From the NCBI GenBank assembly GCA_022564455.1, contig JADFLK010000106.1, positions 1 to 7,244 of the forward strand: DNA of 7,244 nucleotides, given 5' to 3'. Each line of letters opens with the position of its first letter. Within the stretch, counting starts at the first letter, position 1. Shown in pieces: positions 5,315 through 7,244 of this stretch. The position numbers and the translations under genes were made by a program. The stretch is from Bacteroidota bacterium (lineage in GTDB: Bacteria; Bacteroidota; Rhodothermia; Rhodothermales; Rubricoccaceae). Under the pieces are notes generated by a model. That model worked only from the letters and a program-made list of their open reading frames with translations, was not told the DNA's origin and did not search any database.

Positions 5315-6718
5315 TTACCTGGCTTGAAGTTGCTCAGCTTCTCGCATAAGGGCCATTCGGCTTGGTTTCACACCCCTATGAGTGGGCCACGGGTAAATGG
5401 CCACCGGCAGCTTGAACCGGGGTAGAGTAGCCTCCAGCGAAGTGTATAAGGCCTGAGAATCGAGCGTGCCCTCCATTTGCACAAACGCTACCGGCCGCTG
5501 CCCGAACTCGTCGTCAGCTACAGGCACGACGACAGCCTGGACCACACCAGATAGTGCGTTCAGCGCCGCCTCGATCTCTTCGGGCTGGATATTCTCCCCT
5601 CCCGAAATGAACTGGTTGTCCTTCCTCCCTGTCACGTGGAGGCAACCGGCTCCATCCACATACCCGAGGTCACCGGTGGCAAACCAGCCCTGGTCATCGA
5701 ATGGTTGGATGAGTTCTCCCCCTTCCAGGTAACCCGTGAACAGCGTACGTCCCCGCACCTGTATTTCTCCGTCACGGATGGCCAGATCGCGATGCAGTAG
5801 CGGACGGCCCGACGTTTCAAGGTCGCACCGCGATGCGCCCCCACACGTCATCGTGACCGTCGAGGCCATCTCCGTCAGCCCGTACGAGGAGCGGATCGGA
5901 AGACCCCGCTCCGAAGCATCAGTAAGCAAACCTGGCGAGAAAGCGCTGCCCCCGAGGAGTACTACTTTCAGCGTGTTCAGGATGAGGCCCTCCCGCAGCA
6001 GCCGGTAGAGTTGGGTGGCCACGAGCGAGGTATGCGTGACACCGAGGGCCTTGATAGCCTCACCGGTGCACATCTCAGGGGCAGGAAGAACGACGGCGGC
6101 TCCGGCCAGAGCACATCGATACACGATGGCCAATCCGCCTACGTGGTAGAGGGGAAGGTTCAGCAGCCATCGATCATTTGGTTCCAGGGGGATAGCCTCC
6201 GTGAGCCCCCGCGCACTCCAGATGTGGTTGCCCACTGTGTGCAAGGCGGCTTTGGGTGTCCCCGTCGTTCCGCTGGTGTAGGTAATAGTGGCGAGGCGAG
6301 CCAGGGGGATGGGCTTGACGGGGTGAGGGTGCAGGACGGAGGGCGGTTGTCCCTCCATTGCCTGGTCTTCGCGGTCTGCGATCTGCGGTCTGCGGTCATC
6401 CCCTTCCACCTCGACAGCGCAGATGGCCTCGATGTGCTCCTTGGCAGCTTTTACGGGCAGGCGAGTCGAGATCAAGGCCAATACGTGGCCCGTCCTCAGC
6501 GCCGCGAGAATCAACGCGACCAGTTCTGGGCTATTCGGCATCTGAACGGCGATACGAGAACCGGGTGGCGCCATTTCGTTGAGGCACGCAGCGGTGCTGC
6601 TAACCCGTTCATCCAGTTCTGCCCAGTTCCACGTCCTTTCCGCCGTGATGAGCGCAGGTACTTCAGGCCTACTTTCTGCATTCACTCGAACAGGGCACAG
6701 GATGGTCTCGGCGCTCAT
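5315..6718 (-). CDS. menE: o-Succinylbenzoate-CoA ligase
   Basis: A 467-residue adenylate-forming (ANL superfamily) enzyme that activates o-succinylbenzoate with ATP and CoA to o-succinylbenzoyl-CoA in menaquinone (vitamin K2) biosynthesis; cytosolic. Motifs in order: the phosphate-binding loop YTSGTTGTPKAA at 147-158; LPLYHVGG at 188-195; LLGGSAFS near 254-261; SSYGLTEMAST at 277-287; the ribose-binding GDLG at 349-352; the hinge GRKDNQFISGGENIQPEEIE at 364-383; and the catalytic Lys451 in GVKPSR near the C terminus. The Met start overlaps the stop of menC by an ATGA, so translation is probably coupled. The loop before the phosphate-binding motif (about residues 107-118) is encoded by a tandem heptamer array and is rich in Asp and Arg. 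The gene ends 47 bases from the convergent isomerase gene. Assignment to menE rather than another acyl-CoA ligase rests on the short length, the family-typical C terminus and the menC neighbour. Confidence 0.95.
   Translation of the reverse strand: MSAETILCPVRVNAESRPEVPALITAERTWNWAELDERVSSTAACLNEMAPPGSRIAVQMPNSPELVALILAALRTGHVLALISTRLPVKAAKEHIEAICAVEVEGDDRRPQIADREDQAMEGQPPSVLHPHPVKPIPLARLATITYTSGTTGTPKAALHTVGNHIWSARGLTEAIPLEPNDRWLLNLPLYHVGGLAIVYRCALAGAAVVLPAPEMCTGEAIKALGVTHTSLVATQLYRLLREGLILNTLKVVLLGGSAFSPGLLTDASERGLPIRSSYGLTEMASTVTMTCGGASRCDLETSGRPLLHRDLAIRDGEIQVRGRTLFTGYLEGGELIQPFDDQGWFATGDLGYVDGAGCLHVTGRKDNQFISGGENIQPEEIEAALNALSGVVQAVVVPVADDEFGQRPVAFVQMEGTLDSQALYTSLEATLPRFKLPVAIYPWPTHRGVKPSRMALMREAEQLQAR
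6370..6397 (-). repeat. Four tandem heptamers inside menE
   Basis: On the menE strand the bases read GACCGCA, GACCGCA, GATCGCA, GACCGCG: four copies of a 7-base unit with two substitutions among them. The array begins exactly at codon 108 and encodes Asp/Arg-rich residues 108-116 plus the first base of codon 117. It falls in the variable linker ahead of the ATP phosphate-binding loop. Because seven is not a multiple of three, gain or loss of one unit would shift the frame. The linker length is similar to that of other MenE proteins. Confidence 0.85.
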
Positions 6719-7244
6719 GGAATCCGCTCGAGTTTGTGCAGATCCGGCGTCCGCGGGGCGAGGACTTCAGCCACATCAACGGAAGGCCCGTCCATTGATA
6801 GGCGTTCAGGAAATACATCTTCTGCAAAACGACGATAGGTGCTGAGTCCGGCTGGTGCAGGCGCCAGGGCTGCCGCTAATGCAACGTGTGCACGAAGACC
6901 CACACCGCTTTCAAATGCGTTGCTCACTACAGGCACCATACCCAACTCGCGAGCCCTCTCAGCCATCCGGGCAGCCCAGTACAATCCTCCCCCAACCGAT
7001 GGTTTTAATACAATGGCCTGCGCGTAGTGATGCTCGGCGAGGCCATCCGGCCGCAGCCCGACCAGCGACTCATCGAGCGCGAGGGGCAGCCCGGTTGCCT
7101 CCACGAGTTTCCCAAGCCCACTCGGCTCGGCTAAAGGCTCTTCGAGATACTCGATGGCTTTGGGGTCGATACTCGCAGCAAATCTCAGCGCCTCTTCAAA
7201 CGACCACGCCCGATTGGCGTCGAGGCGCAGCCTGATGTCCACTG
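6715..7244 (-). CDS. menC: o-Succinylbenzoate synthase, C-terminal part (runs off the window)
   Basis: This is the C-terminal half to two-thirds of an enolase-superfamily dehydratase. It converts SHCHC to o-succinylbenzoate, the step before MenE in menaquinone synthesis. Reading continues to the window edge, so the start is outside. Visible residues, numbered from the GTG at 7242: the metal ligand Asp8 in LRLDANRAW; the second metal ligand in EYLEEPL at about 31-37; the third in LALDES at 54-59; the catalytic Lys80 in IVLKPSVGGG; and SNAFESGVGL at about 107-116, which shapes the active-site barrel. The N-terminal capping domain and the first catalytic lysine (the KxK motif) are not in the window. 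The TGA overlaps the menE start codon in an ATGA. Members of this family can also be N-acylamino-acid racemases, but the adjacent menE supports the synthase assignment. Confidence 0.93.
   Translation of the reverse strand, partial: VDIRLRLDANRAWSFEEALRFAASIDPKAIEYLEEPLAEPSGLGKLVEATGLPLALDESLVGLRPDGLAEHHYAQAIVLKPSVGGGLYWAARMAERARELGMVPVVSNAFESGVGLRAHVALAAALAPAPAGLSTYRRFAEDVFPERLSMDGPSVDVAEVLAPRTPDLHKLERIP

Noticed and set aside
6011..6838. Long plus-strand open frame (275 codons) opposite menE
   Set aside because: It lies almost entirely antisense to menE, which has all family motifs. Its translation is Arg/Gly-rich with no recognisable domain, as expected for a shadow frame at high GC.
1..7244. 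CRISPR array, tRNA, rRNA, insertion sequence, toxin-antitoxin or defence genes
   Set aside because: I looked for spaced direct repeats, cloverleaf-like and TTCGA-type motifs, transposase or integrase motifs and small paired genes on both strands, and found none that I could support.

Overview
This window is about 7.2 kb of GC-rich bacterial chromosome with ordinary housekeeping and accessory genes. The protein content and style suggest a marine or halophilic member of the Rhodothermota/Bacteroidota lineage. The pointers are starts that mostly lack Shine-Dalgarno sequences, a PpiD/SurA-type isomerase beginning with a short cytoplasmic stretch and one membrane anchor, menaquinone rather than ubiquinone biosynthesis, a FliA/WhiG sigma factor, and CT-rich and heptamer micro-repeats. 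This taxonomic guess is inference; no marker gene in the window settles it.

Layout. Positions 1-257 hold no convincing gene, but carry CT/GA-rich repeats in both orientations. Positions 258-1496 (+) encode a PLP-dependent kynureninase-like enzyme whose fold motifs are intact but whose kynurenine-specific residues differ. Positions 1497-1832 are gene-poor, with a degenerate 12-bp triplicate. Positions 1833-2069 (+) probably encode a 78-residue protein with two membrane segments, followed 31 bp later by a sigma-28 family (FliA/WhiG) sigma factor at 2101-2871 (+). A strong intrinsic-terminator candidate follows at 2908-2956. The leader of the next gene (to 3188) contains a perfect palindrome, a Bacteroidota-like -7 element, a 12-bp tandem duplication and a possible sigma-28 promoter. 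Positions 3189-5267 (+) encode a membrane-anchored parvulin-type peptidylprolyl isomerase/chaperone (PpiD-like).

Converging on it from the right, on the minus strand, are menC (o-succinylbenzoate synthase, cut by the window edge, 6715-7244) and menE (o-succinylbenzoate-CoA ligase, 5315-6718). They are joined by an ATGA overlap and catalyse consecutive steps of menaquinone biosynthesis. menE contains four tandem heptamers inside its reading frame.

How the genes work together: only menC-menE form a clear functional unit. The small membrane protein and the sigma factor may be co-transcribed. The isomerase gene appears to be a separate transcription unit. No CRISPR array, tRNA, rRNA, insertion sequence or phage gene was seen. 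I do not see a clearly new multi-gene system. The best leads are the altered active site of the kynureninase-like protein, the in-frame heptamer array in menE, and a possible sigma-28 promoter upstream of the isomerase gene.
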